A DNA stretch of 64,000 nucleotides. It comes from Protea cynaroides. Lineage: Eukaryota > Streptophyta > Magnoliopsida > Proteales > Proteaceae. This document shows positions 23,633-35,042 of the stretch, piece by piece. The notes beneath the pieces are model-generated. The model had not been told where the DNA came from and did not search any database. It worked only from the letters and a program-made list of their open reading frames with translations. Position numbers and translations under genes: made by a program. Location of the stretch: NCBI GenBank assembly GCA_028583415.1, contig CM053271.1:89205534-89269533 (forward strand), written 5' to 3'. Position 1 is the stretch's first letter; every line of letters starts with the position of its first letter.

Positions 23633-24075
23633 GTATGTTCTCCCATTTTTACCTGTTTGCAGTTATAACCATTATAGGTTTTTGCTCATTTAACTGGTAT
23701 TCTTCAAATTAAACTTTTTCCAACCGTAAAAATTTAATTTTTATTGGGGGCTTTTGTTATTGGTGTCTCAAGGAACGAAAGCCCTCAAAATTTTTTGAGT
23801 TTCATCGGTTGGTTATCGAGAAACTTGGATTTTTGCTCGTTTGCCCTAATTTGTCAAAATTTTTTGATTTCTTAAAATTTCTTCAAATTGGTCTTCATTA
23901 GTTCCAATTTTCTACTGTGTGAGTGTCGTAGGCTATGTTGGAACCTTCGTAAGTCCTCCTGCCCGCGTGTACGGGTGAAAAGTGAGGCTTTTGGCCAATT
24001 TACGTCGTTAAAATGTTAAATTTTGGATTTTTATCCTATTAACTCCTTGTCTCCCTTTTTCTTTCTTATCTGCAG
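23633..24075 (+). other. Candidate intron in antisense ORF leader (E2), 443 bp
   Basis: Donor ACAG/GTATGTTC and acceptor TTATCTGCAG, ending five bases before ACCATGG. T-rich throughout, as plant introns are. The E3 copy keeps both sites with 442 bases between them (29722 to 29281). Confidence 0.55.
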
Positions 24076-24080
24076 ATACC

Positions 24081-25382
24081 ATGGCTCGTACCAAGATACC
24101 CAGAGTTTGTGATCCGCTTCGCTTCCGCTCCAATGAAGCCGAGGCACAGTATGCCGACTATGCTCGTAAGAAAGTGGAGGGTGGTCGTATGGTGAACTTG
24201 GCTGAGCTAGCCTTGTTCAACGTAGAGAGAGTATTTGGTGATATGGGGTGGCTCCCTGTCATCACTTACGACGCGTGCACATGTCCGGATTTGATGCGTC
24301 AGTTCTATTGTAATCTCCAGGTGGTGGGGAATTACAATGATGTTGAGCGTGGTCAAGAGTTGCGCATCACCAGCTATGTTAAAGGGGTGCACATTTCATT
24401 TGACTATCGGCAACTGGCCGATCTGCTGGGCATTCCTTATGATGGCCCCATGGTGTACTGTGAGCCTAGAGAGCCCCAGTTTGTTTCCATGGAGATGAGG
24501 GAAGAGATCGACAATCAACTGCTACGACCTGATCGTTGGCAGATGAGAGCTTGTTACATGCGACCAGCTCCACGGGTCTTCTGCAAGATTATCCAGCATA
24601 ATCTGATTCCACAGAGTGGGTACTATGAGAGGGTTTCTCAGCTGACCCAGTTTCTGATATATAGTATCTGCACCAGACAGCCAGTCTGCCTTTCCTACAT
24701 CATCATGCGGACCATGATTAGTGCTACATTGTCTGGTCATAGGGGTAATCTACCCTATGGACGGATGATTACTGCTCTTCTGACCCGCCTGGGGGTTGAC
24801 TTAGTGGATGAGAAGATTCAGGAGAAGACCTTCTCGTTGCCTCTAGATTGGAAGGCTATCTGCAAGATGGGCATGCGGGATTCCCAAGTCAGTGATGAGG
24901 AGAGGAACGAGATGGTACGCCCTCACACTCGCATTAAGATGGCTGACGCTGAGGCCGCTGCTGCCGCTGCTAGAGCTCATGTGGATCCTGTCGATGATGA
25001 CGATCGTATGTATATGGATGTCGACTCGATACCACCTCCTTCACCTATGCATGCGGCTGGAGTTGGTACTTCTTCTGCGGCGGATCCTGTACCTGAGACT
25101 GGTCCTTCTCATGCGGCTGGTCCTTCACGCCCACCTCCTGACCTGATGAAGATGTTGCAGGAGATCAGGGAGGCTCAGCGCAGATCTGATCTGAGGATGG
25201 AGGAGTTGCTAGACGCTCAGCGTGTGAGAGTGGATGAGCTGTTAGCCGCCCAGCGTGTGAGAGTGGATGAGCTGTTAGCCGCCCAACACATATCAGACAC
25301 ACGGATGGGAGAGCTCATAGAGGTTCAGCGTGCGACTGATTGGAGGGTAGCCGATCTCACAGCTTGTCTACAGACGACCTAG
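24081..25382 (+). CDS. Antisense extra ORF of chromovirus E2 (putative plant transposon protein-like)
   Basis: A 433-residue protein on the strand opposite to gag-pol, between gag and the 5' LTR. The N-terminal ~270 residues (WLPVITYD, FYCNL, SYVKGV, YRQLADLLGIP, NLIPQSG, LIYSICTRQP) resemble the 'putative plant transposon protein' family (Transposase_32) as I recall it; molecular function unknown. Residues ~290-350 are acidic and Ala/Pro-rich. The C terminus is a predicted coiled coil with a 12-residue tandem duplication (AQRVRVDELLAA). ATG is in good context (ACCATGG). TAG at 25380 replaces a CAG kept in E3; ~30 more residues follow in frame. Over the first 125 residues I count 14 differences from E3. 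Confidence 0.75.
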   Translation: MARTKIPRVCDPLRFRSNEAEAQYADYARKKVEGGRMVNLAELALFNVERVFGDMGWLPVITYDACTCPDLMRQFYCNLQVVGNYNDVERGQELRITSYVKGVHISFDYRQLADLLGIPYDGPMVYCEPREPQFVSMEMREEIDNQLLRPDRWQMRACYMRPAPRVFCKIIQHNLIPQSGYYERVSQLTQFLIYSICTRQPVCLSYIIMRTMISATLSGHRGNLPYGRMITALLTRLGVDLVDEKIQEKTFSLPLDWKAICKMGMRDSQVSDEERNEMVRPHTRIKMADAEAAAAAARAHVDPVDDDDRMYMDVDSIPPPSPMHAAGVGTSSAADPVPETGPSHAAGPSRPPPDLMKMLQEIREAQRRSDLRMEELLDAQRVRVDELLAAQRVRVDELLAAQHISDTRMGELIEVQRATDWRVADLTACLQTT

Positions 25383-25735
25383 ACTCAGATAGCCTGGTTG
25401 ACTAGACTCTATGCTGAGGACTATGACAGATATCGTGAGGCCCCGCCTCCTCCTTCACCTCCAGCTTCTTGATTGTACTTTATTTTCCTTGTACTACAGA
25501 GTAACTGTCCGGGTTGTGGACTGTACTCTGCTTTAGTTATGTATATACGTTTTGTTTCTCTCTCTCATTGTATGTAACTTGTTTTCCCTTTAATAGATGC
25601 ATTATTCTCTTTTTAAATTTGGTTTCAACCATCACTGGTGCTTATAGTGTGTTAATATTATGGTTTTTACTTTTATCCTATCTCAGTTCACAATTGTCTC
25701 GAATGTATGTTAGTTCAGCGGACAAGGCCTGAGAT

Positions 25736-25747
25736 GCTCTGATACCA
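25736..25747 (-). other. E2 primer binding site
   Basis: TGGTATCAGAGC on the minus strand, three bases inside the 5' LTR end. Confidence 0.9.
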
Positions 25748-25750
25748 AGT

Positions 25751-28060
25751 TGTCACACTCCAATTCCGCACTGTTCAGAATGGTGTGATGAACCGCTAGC
25801 AAACCAACGGTTCAACCAGGATCTCGAGTAGGCTATATCCGTGTTATCTAAACTCCCATACATCCATAATCATAATCAGAGTAAATACACAATAGCGGAA
25901 GTCTTATAATAAAATGAACTGATAATCTACTGTGATATTAATATTTAAATAGCAAATTATTCTGTATCAACTGAGACATAAATAACTATCAAATACATGT
26001 CTTTATTAAATCCAAATAAAGAAATCTAGAAAATATCTAATCGAATACACATGAGTTACACTTGCAAGAGGAGTCATGTGTATCTACTTCAGCTTCAGCT
26101 TCCATCGTCGCTACGTTCCCGTATGCTGGAGCATTCATATAATCTTCAACGGTACAACCTGCATCATCAACTAAAAATATTCGACGTCGAGGGGGTGAGC
26201 ACACATCACGGCTCAGTGAGTAGACAAAACAATGCAACAGTACATATGCATGCAATCAATTCATATCTTTGGTCTGGTTTATAGTTTGCAATGCGCAATA
26301 GAAAGGTTGGGTGGTCAAAGGTTAACGTTTATTGACCCCGCCTCTATACACAGGGTGTGGAAGTCCGCCCGAAGGTTAACGTTTATCATCGTCCCCATCC
26401 ACCCTAATCATGAACATTATATAACAAAGGTTAACGTTTATTGCTATATAGTGCCATACCAACACGTAAGCCCCTGTTAGCGAGGGCTTGCAAACTGGGC
26501 TCGCAACTAACCAATCCTAATGCCAAACAGTGTATCCAAGGCTTCACCCCAGCATCTCTCAGAATGTCCATAGAGATAGAGCTAAGGCCCCCCAGTAGAG
26601 TCAGAGACTACAAGGACCGAGACCACTTCCCCTGATACTCTACGACATAATAGTTCTGCTAAAGTAATGACGATACGACGATGCTAATGCACAAAAATTG
26701 AGTTAGAGATAGAGCTAAAGTGCTGAGACCCGCCAAAGGTTAACGTTAATTGACGTTCTCATCACACCTCCCCTGATACTCGCTCGCATCAAGTACACCA
26801 ACCACACACATACAATCATATGCCTATTCCTATCATCAACATCATCATCATCATGTTATAAACAATAAAATAAATATGCATGAACAACTAATAGAAATAT
26901 TGAATGGCATGTTGTATGCACATTACAAACATATTCGCATAAAATCAAGCATGGCATTGGACTCAAGAAAATAGAAAACAGTTTGTTATTAACCAATTAG
27001 TTTAGAGTTCTGTTTCCTCACCTTAGCTTGTTAATAGATACTTTTTCAAGCTTTATAATCACTTTTATATTGTTATTGTATTGCTAGAAGACCTAACAAA
27101 GTCGATAAAATTTAATTAGAATTTATTTAGAATTTAAAAATCATTCTGTTAACTGAGGGTCGGAGGTAGGGTCGGAGTCATGATCGACTGGGTGCGACCC
27201 TCCCCAAACTCTGAACTTCCCAAACACTGAGGGTCGATAGTTAGGATCACCTAGGGTCGGATGGTCATCGACCCTCGATGCGACCCTCGATGTACTTTGG
27301 TTGATTTCCCTCTTTTAGTCTATTCTTCGTGCTTGGGATCCTATGGCTTGCCCCTACATTCCATTCTACATTCATTCCATGGTCTGAAACCATGAATCAT
27401 CCACCTAAAATAGCTTTCATACATTCTCCTATGGTTTCCCATGAAAACCTAACCATGGGTTGATGGTTTGGGTTTTTCCGAGATCACACTCTCATCAATA
27501 TCTAACCTAAGGTCTGTAGAAACTCATGGAATTAGTATCCATACCTGAGAAGAATACTCCTTCTCTGCAACTCTTCTCTTTTGGCTAAATTCTCTTCCTT
27601 GCTTCTCTTCTTCCTCTTTTCCTTCTCCTCTCTTTCTCTCAATTTAATTAGGGTTGTGAAAGGAGTGAAAGAGGCTTAGGGATGTCCTTTAAGTAGAGTA
27701 GGAGCATCCTAAAATAAGTCCCTTTGAGATTAGGAAAGAATCCAAATAAAAAATCTAAAAATTTCCTAATTTCAGTTTCGGTTCCAACTGAGGGTCGATG
27801 GGAGGGTCGATGATCCCGTCGACCCTAGGTTTCTAATGAGTCCGACCCTCCCTTCAAAACTGAGGGTCTGACTTTTTGTTTTGGGGGGTTCGACCCTACT
27901 TGGCTGGGTATGCGACCCTCCCCTTAAATTAAGTGTTTTTGGGTAGATTTGATACCTGGGATCTCGATCTCCTTCACGCCCTTGGTCCATTTGACTCGAC
28001 CATGATAGGTAAACCTGGTTCAAGGTGGTAAGACCGAGTTAGATTGACACGGGTCTTACA
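25751..28060 (-). repeat. E2 5' LTR, 2310 bp
   Basis: Pair of 16020-18325. The dispersed AAAGGTTAACGTTTATTG-type motif sits at 26317, 26371, 26426 and 26735; GGGTCGA clusters at about 27150-27300 and 27790-27925. On the minus strand a donor-like CAG/GTATGG lies at 27544. The TATA position of E3 is degenerate here. Confidence 0.95.
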
Positions 28061-29275
28061 CTGAGCGTCTAGTAACTCTCCCATCCTCATGTCTGATGTA
28101 CGCTGGGCGTCTATGAGCTCATCCACTCTTACACGCTGGGCGTCTAGTAACTCCTCCATCCTCAGATCAGATCTGCGCTGAGGCTCTCTGATCTCTTGCA
28201 ACATCTCCATCATATCAGAAGGGGGGTGTGAAGGACCAGCCGCATGAGAAGGACCAGCCTCATGAGAAGGACCAGCTGCATATGAAGTACCAGCTCCAGC
28301 AGCATGCGTAGGTGAAGGCGGTGGTATCGAGTCTACATCCATGTACATGCGGTCATCATCATCAGCAGGCTCTGCATGAACTCCAACAGCGGTGGCAGCT
28401 GCCTTAGCGTCAGCTATCTCTACGCGAGTGCAAGGGCGCACCATCGCGTTCCTCTCCTCATCACTGACCTGAGCATCCTGCATGCCCATCTTGCAAATAG
28501 CCTCCCAATCTAGAGGCGATGAGAAGGACTTCTCCTGAATCTTCTCATCTAATAAATCAACCCCCAGGCATGTAAGCAGAACAATGATCATATGTCCATA
28601 CGAAAGGTTGTCAGTGTGACTGGGCAACGTAGCAGTGATCATAGTACGCATAATGATGTACGGAAGACAGACGGGCTGTCTAGTGCAAATGCTGTACAGT
28701 AAATACTGGGTCAGCTGGGAAACCCTCTCGTAATGGCCACTCTGCGGGATCAAGTTATGCTGAATGATCTTGCAGTATACCCGTGGAGCTGGACGCATAT
28801 AGCATGCCCTCATCTGCCAACGGTCAGGTTGTAGAAGCTGACTATCAATCTCAGCCCTCATCGCGGTAGAGGAGAACTGGTGCTCTCCAGAAGCACACTA
28901 AACCATGGGGCCATCATAGGTAATGCCCAGTAGGTTGGCCAGCTGTCGAAAATTGAATGAAATGTTCACCCCTTTGACATAGCTGGTGATGCACAACTCA
29001 TGACCCCTCTCGACATCATTGTAATCCCCTACCACCTGGAGGTTACAATAGAACTGACGTACCAAATCCGGACAGGTGCAAGTGTCGTAAGTGATGACAG
29101 GAAGCCATCCCATATCACCAAACGCCCTCTCTACATTGAACAGGGCTAACTCAGCCAAGTTCACCATACGACCACCCTCTACTTTCTTGCGAGCGTAGTG
29201 GGCATACTGTGCCTCAGCTTCGTTGGAACGAAAACGAAGAGGATCACAAACTCTGGGTACTTCGGTACGAGCCAT
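28061..29275 (-). pseudogene. E3 antisense ORF, N-terminal and middle part
   Basis: Starts at ATG 29275 with MARTEVPRVCDPLRF and runs to the E2 insertion, where it continues at 16014. A single in-frame TAG at 28900-28898 (TAC in E2) is the only point mutation that breaks it. The middle holds the acidic, alanine-rich linker (DDDRMYMDVDS) and repeated AGPSHAAGPSH units. The coiled-coil segment with QRVRVDEL follows. Same family as the E2 ORF; function unknown. Confidence 0.85.
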
Positions 29276-29280
29276 GATAT

Positions 29281-29722
29281 CTGTAAATAAGAAAGAAAAA
29301 CAGATAGTACGTTAGTAGGGTAGAAAAGCCAAAATTTGGACATTATAACGACGTAAGTTGGCCAGAAGCCTCACTTGTCACCCATACACATGGGCAGGAG
29401 GACTTACGTAGGTTCTAACATATCTTACAACACTCACACACTAGGAGATCCTAACTAATGGGATCTAATTTGAAGAAATTACGAGAAATCAAAAATTTCG
29501 ACAAATTAGGGCAAAAAGAGCAAAAATTCAAGTTTCTCGATAACCAACCAATGAAACTCAAAATTTTTTGAGGGCTTTCGTTCCTCAAGACACCAATAAC
29601 AAAAGCCCCTAATAAAAATCAAATTTTTACGGTTGGAAAAAGTTTAATTCGAAAAATACAAGTTAAATGGGCAAAAACCAAGAAATGAAAACCTAAAAAC
29701 AGGTAAAAATGAGAAAACATAC
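29281..29722 (-). other. Candidate intron in antisense ORF leader (E3), 442 bp
   Basis: Minus-strand donor ACAG/GTATGTTT at 29722 and acceptor TTATTTACAG at 29281, five bases before the ATG, matching the E2 arrangement in position and length. Confidence 0.55.
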
Positions 29723-30201
29723 CTGTAGGAGTGATGTGGACGTCGAAACACGAAACCAAAATGATCAATACAGCGGAGTGGCACTGTAGCAACTCAGAGG
29801 TGGGAGACGAGTCGAAACGGGGAAGAAATGAGGGGAAATGAACCCAGAATCAGATCTTAAAAGTCTGATTTTTGGTCTGGGGGTCGGACAATTCGACCAG
29901 GATCATCGACCCCCCATACCGACCCCCAGCTCGACCCCTCGGGAATCGACGAGGAAACTAGGGGTCGGACCAGGGGGTCGGACACCCATCGACCCCCATA
30001 TCGACCCCCAGCTCTCGGGAAGAACAGGTTATTCTCAGGGTCGAATACTGAGGGTCGGACATATCATCGACCCCCACCATCGACCCGGTATAGAAAAGAC
30101 AATATTTTTCATAGAATGAGCTGAAAAGTTTGAAATTTTACATCGATTAGCGTGCCTATATGAAGTATAAATGATTGTCTCACGTATTTGATAATTTTTC
30201 A
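29723..30201. promoter_or_regulatory. Divergent region between antisense ORF and gag (E3)
   Basis: Counterpart of 23150-23632. It has a GGGTCGA/GACCCCC cluster at 29875-30085 and a plus-strand acceptor-like TTTTTCAG at 30195-30202 upstream of the gag ATG. Promoter activity is inferred. Confidence 0.4.
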
Positions 30202-30225
30202 GGCACCCCATTGTCAGGAGAAAAT

Positions 30226-31489
30226 ATGTCTGGGCGTAGAGTAACCAGGCAGAGCCAAAATGTAGTTCCACCACCACTTGTGGAGGAAACTAGTCAAGAA
30301 AATATATATGCATAGGAAAACCCGTACGGTGCACCACCAGAAAATCTGGTTCAGGCGAATCCTACAAACTTGCCACCCCCACCATCGGAGTTAGCAACCG
30401 TGGTGATGAACTTAGCACAATAGCTGCAACAAATGCAACACACCCAGGCTCAAATGCAAGTTGCAATGGGGATTATGTTCCAGACCACACATGCTACACC
30501 CATGCAGACTGGACAAGCCAGTTCAGCACCGGTGGGCCACCACCCAGCACCTCAAACACCTCAACCACCAACTGCAAAGATTCCAGTACCAGGTCCGAAA
30601 ACAGCTCAGGTTCATTATCAGTATCCACAACCTATGTTTGGGGCATACCCCCAAAATCAGATGGATCACTCTCGACTGGTTCAGAGATTTTTGAAGATGA
30701 AACCCAGGGAATTTAATGGTAAACCGTCTGATCCGTTATGGCCAGCACACTGGATCGACGAGATGGAGAGAAACTTTCTTATGATGACTATTACAGAAGA
30801 AGAAAAGGTACTATGTTCCACCTTCATGCTAAAAGGCGATGCACATCATTGGTGGAAATCTACTAGGGCCTATCTATTGACCAAGCACGCCCTATTGACT
30901 TGGGCTATTTATAAAGAAGCTTTCTTTGAAAAGTATTTTTCTCGAAGCTTTAGAGATTCTATGGAGAAGGAGTTCCTGAGTTTATATCAGGGCCAGATGT
31001 CCGTGGATGCATATCAACAGCGTTATGAGGAGCTGTTTTTCTTTGCACCACTTAGCATGCAAGAAGAAGAAACTAAGACCCGTAGGTTTGTCACGGGGCT
31101 TAGAGGAAGCATCAGAGAGCACGTTCTGGGTTTGGAAAAGAAGATATATAATGAAGCTGTCCAAATTGCTCGAGTTATAGAATCGAGCCAGAAGGAAAGT
31201 TACTTTACACAGAACATAGGCATAAAAAGGTCAGCCGTAAATGCTTATAACGGAGGGCCCAATTAGACATTTAAACCCTTCCGTGCTCAAGGCTTTACTA
31301 CTGCATCCAAGACTACCCCGGTAACTCAACAACAACCAAAGCCAAATTTTGAAGGTCCGAGATGTTATAACTGCAGCCAAACGGGACATATGGCAAGGGA
31401 GTGTCCTAAGCCCAAGAAGCACTTACATCAAGGATGAGTATATGCTATTACATTCGAGGATGCTGCCGCATCACCCGATGTGGTCACAG
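30226..31489 (+). pseudogene. gag: E3 gag (disrupted)
   Basis: ATG at 30226 (MSGRRVTRQSQN), chosen because it opens the frame that runs to the zinc knuckle. Capsid motifs PLWPAHWIDEMERNF and DAHHWW; CCHC knuckle CYNCSQTGHMAREC near 31372-31413. In-frame stops at 30313 (TAG), 30421 (TAG), 31264 (TAG) and 31435 (TGA). The first two stand where E2 has CAG. The frame ends in DVVTG at the candidate intron. Confidence 0.88.
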
Positions 31490-31557
31490 GTATGACCGAA
31501 ACCTTTAAAGTTGTATTACATTGTATGAGCAGGTAGACTAAGTTAAATAAATCACAG
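31490..31557 (+). other. Candidate gag-protease intron (E3), 68 bp
   Basis: Begins GTATGACC and ends AATCACAG, with GACTAAG 19-20 bases before the 3' end. Splicing gives DVVTG-TVPINGIPAR in frame; retention ends Gag at TAG 31534-31536. Confidence 0.65.
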
Positions 31558-34500
31558 GTACCGTACCTATAAATGGCATACCTGCCAGAGAACTCTTTGA
31601 TTCGGGAGCTACTCATTCCTTTATATCTGTGTCGTTTGGAAAGAAGCTAAACTTACCCATGAAAACATTGGACTACAAACTACTTGTACGGTCACCGATG
31701 GGGTTAGAAGTAGAGTTAGAGAAATGTTATGGGCCATGCCCAGTTCTCATTGGTGAGAAAACCTTAGATGCAACCTTGATCCAACTTGGGATGGCAGACT
31801 TTGACATCATCTTAGGAATGGACTGGTTAGCTCGGCATTCTGCGAACCTACTATGCGCCAAAAAGAAATTAACATTTAAAGACAAGGAAGGAGCATAATT
31901 CAGTTTTGCGGGAACCAAACTTCCCCGTAAACACAAGCTCATACTCTCAGCACTAAATGCTAAGAAGTGCCTTGAGAAGGGGGCAGTCGGGTATCTAGTA
32001 TCAGTGGTCGACCTAACCAAGGAAGCACCACGAATGGAAGATATTGATGTCGTGCGGGACTATCCCGACGTATTTCCAGAGGAACTACCAGGATTACCAC
32101 CCGACAGAGCAACAGAGTTTGTGATAGACCTTACACCTGGAGCCGCACCAGTATCAAAAGCACCTTATAGAATGGCTCCTACTGAAATGAAGGAATTGAA
32201 AGTGCAACTATAGGAACTGCTGGACAAGGGTTATATTCGACCCAGTATATTACCATGGGGAGCGCTAGTGTTGTTCGTAAAGAAGAAGGACGGTAGCGTT
32301 CGATTATGTATCGACTATCGGGAGTTGAACAAGCTGACAATCAAGAATCGATATCCACTACCTAGGATCGATAACTTATTCGATCAGTTCCAAGGGGCAA
32401 AAGTATTTTCTAAGATCGATCTTCGGTCAGGCTACCATCAGTTGAAGATTAAAGAGGGTGATATTCCTAAGATGGCTTTCAGGACCAGATATGGACATTA
32501 TGAATTCCTGGTCATGTCTTTTGGATTAACAAACGCACCAGCAACTTTCATGGAACTTATGAACCGGGTTTTCCACGATATGTTGGATACGTCGGTTATT
32601 GTATTTATTGATGATATATTGGTATATTCCAAGGACAAAGAAACCCATATTAAGAACCTAAACGCCGTCCTACAGCGTTTAAGGAAAGAGAAGCTATATG
32701 CCAAATTTACCAAGTGTGAGTTTTGGCTAAGTGAAGTCGCCTTCCTAGGCCATGTAGTATCCGCTGAAGGAATCAAAGTGGACCCCAGCAAGATCGAGGC
32801 TATTGTTAAGTGGGAAGCACCAAAGAGCGTTGCAGAAATTAGAAGTTTTTTGGGTCTCGCTGGTTATTATCGAAGATTTGTGGAAGACTATCCCGGATTG
32901 TCGTACCTCTCACCAGTTTGACTAAGAAAGGTGAAAAGTTTGTGTGGACGGATAAATGTGAGAAGAGCTTCCAGACATTGAAGACTAGGTTGATATCCGC
33001 TCTGATTTTGACTATTCCTATCCTAGGACAGCCATTTACCCTGTACACTGATGCGTCAGGACTGGGATTAGAATGTGTGGTTATGCAAGGAGAACAAGTA
33101 ATTGCTTATGCCTCAAGACAGTTGAAGACACATGAGAAAAACTATCCCACTCATGATTTGGAGTTAGCGACGATTGTACATCTTTGTCAAGATTTGGAGA
33201 CATTACCTATACGGAGAGAAGTTTCAGATTAAGTCGGACCATAAAAGTCTTACTTATTTATTTAATCAGAAGGAGTTGAATATGAGACAAAGAAGATGGC
33301 TGGAACTACTGAAAGACTATGACTGTGATATCCAATATCATCCGGGGAAAGCTAATGTAGTAGCAGACGCGTTGAGCATAAAGGCAATGATAAAATCTCA
33401 AGGAGAGGTTAGCACAACTGCAACAATGTGTACTACCGGAATGATATTCAATCACGACAATGAGCAATATGTGATAGATACAGCGGATGGGTCAGCCAAC
33501 CAAGGGTTTATTCATCAATTTTCAAATATGTTCGTTGCATTGAAGATTATACCGGACATAATTGATGAAGTGAAGACAACTATCAAATCAGACCCTTACC
33601 TGAGAATGGTGCAAGAAGACATCGAAAAAGGTAGAACTAACCCTGAGTTCACCTTGGACGAAGAGAAGGTACTGAAGTACAAAGGAAGGATATGTGTACC
33701 CGAAATAGAAAGTGTGGACATTAGACACCGACTGATGAAAAAAGCCCATACCACCATCTATTCGATACATCCTGGAAGTACAAAAATGTATCATGATCTA
33801 AAGAAACTATATTGGTGGAGAGGGATGAAAGCAGATGTAGCCAAGTTCATGTCTCAATGCCTAAATTTTCAAAAAGTAAAGGCTGAACCACAAAGACCTG
33901 CAGGACTATTACAGCCATTACCGGAGCCAGCATGGAAATGAGACTACATCACTATGGACTTTGTCATGGGATTACCACTGACTCCTCGAGTGGTTGACGC
34001 AGTTTGGGTGATTGTAGATCATCTGACTAAGACAACTCGCTTTATACCGATACGACCTCAGTATACACTGGAAAGGTTAGCAAAGTTGTATGTGGATAAT
34101 ATTGTTCGATTACACGGTGTACCAGAGAGCATTGTGTCCGATAGAGATCCACGATTTACTTTCAAGTTTTGGGAAGGATTGCAAAAGGCTATGGGTACAA
34201 CATTAAAGTTTAGTACTGCATTCCATCCACAGACAGATGGACAGTCAGAGCGTACAATTCAGATTCTAGAAGATATGCTACGAGCATGTGTAATTGATTT
34301 CAAAGGATCATGGGATGAAAAGTTACCACTGATCGAGTTCGCTTATAACAATAGCTACCAGGCTACTATACAGATGTCACCCTACGAAGCACTGTATGGC
34401 AGAAAGTGTCGAACCCCTTTATTTTGGAATGAAGTTGGAGAACGTAGTATTGTTGGGCCTGAATTTGTCAAAGAGACTTGTTGCGTGGTCAAAATTATCA

Positions 34501-35030
34501 AGGAACGGGTAAGAATAGCTCAGAACCGTCATAAGCAATATGCAGATACTCGACGAAGAGATCTTGAGTTCACCGTAGGTGATAAAGTATTCTTGAAGGT
34601 ATCGCCTATGCGAGGATTGAAACGGTTCGGACAGAAAGGGAAACTAAGCCCAAGGTATGTCGGGCCATATGAGATTTTAGCTAAGCGTGGAAAAGTGGCT
34701 TACCAGTTAGCACTACCACCATCTATGTCAAGTGTGCATGACATATTTCCTATTTCCCTATGGAAGAAGTATGTCAAGGACCCAACGCACATCGTGACAG
34801 TAGATCTACCGGAATTGACTGATGAATTGACATTTGAAGTAAAACCAATTGAAATCACCAGCCGAAAGGTTCAACGACTACGCAACTGAGATATCTATTA
34901 TGTTAGGTTACTTGGAGAAGTAGAGACATGGAAGAAATTACATGGGAAGAAGAGAATGCTATGCGGAAGCAATACCCTCACTTATTTGATTCAGAAGGTA
35001 CGTACAATTTCGAGGATGAAATTTTTATAA
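31558..35030 (+). pseudogene. pol: E3 pol: protease, RT, RNase H, integrase, chromodomain (disrupted)
   Basis: Protease FDSGATHS (Asp 31599), RT with FIDDILVYS (Asp pair 32610-32615), RNase H LYTDASG (about 33040), integrase YWWRGMKAD, TMDFVMGLP, VSDRDPRF, SERTIQ, and a chromodomain ending ITWEEEN...FDSEG. Breaks: TAA 31896, TAG 32211 (CAG in E2), a one-base loss near 32890, a frame change near 33180, TGA 33939, TGA 34887 and a frame change near 34903. The frame then reads through the PPT to a TAA inside the LTR start. Confidence 0.92.
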
Positions 35031-35042
35031 GTAGGGGGGAGT
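35030..35042 (+). other. E3 polypurine tract
   Basis: AAGTAGGGGGGAGT abuts the 3' LTR. Unlike family A, it is not duplicated. Confidence 0.8.

Larger units (their letters stand above)
16020..28060 (-). mobile_element. E2: complete 12-kb Ty3/gypsy chromovirus (family B)
   Basis: Both LTRs (16020-18325 and 25751-28060), PBS, PPT and the CTGAG target duplication are present, so the boundaries are exact. The order on the minus strand is LTR, PBS, antisense ORF (on +), gag, intron-like spacer, pol with chromodomain, PPT, LTR. The first 90 bases of the two LTRs differ at about four positions, suggesting moderate age. Gag and pol are broken at about ten places; the antisense ORF has only one late stop. 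Confidence 0.95.

Noticed and set aside
24081..25382. Antisense ORF as a recently captured host gene
   Set aside because: It is present in two family B copies with divergence like the rest of the element, and its C terminus survives in family A, so it is an old resident.
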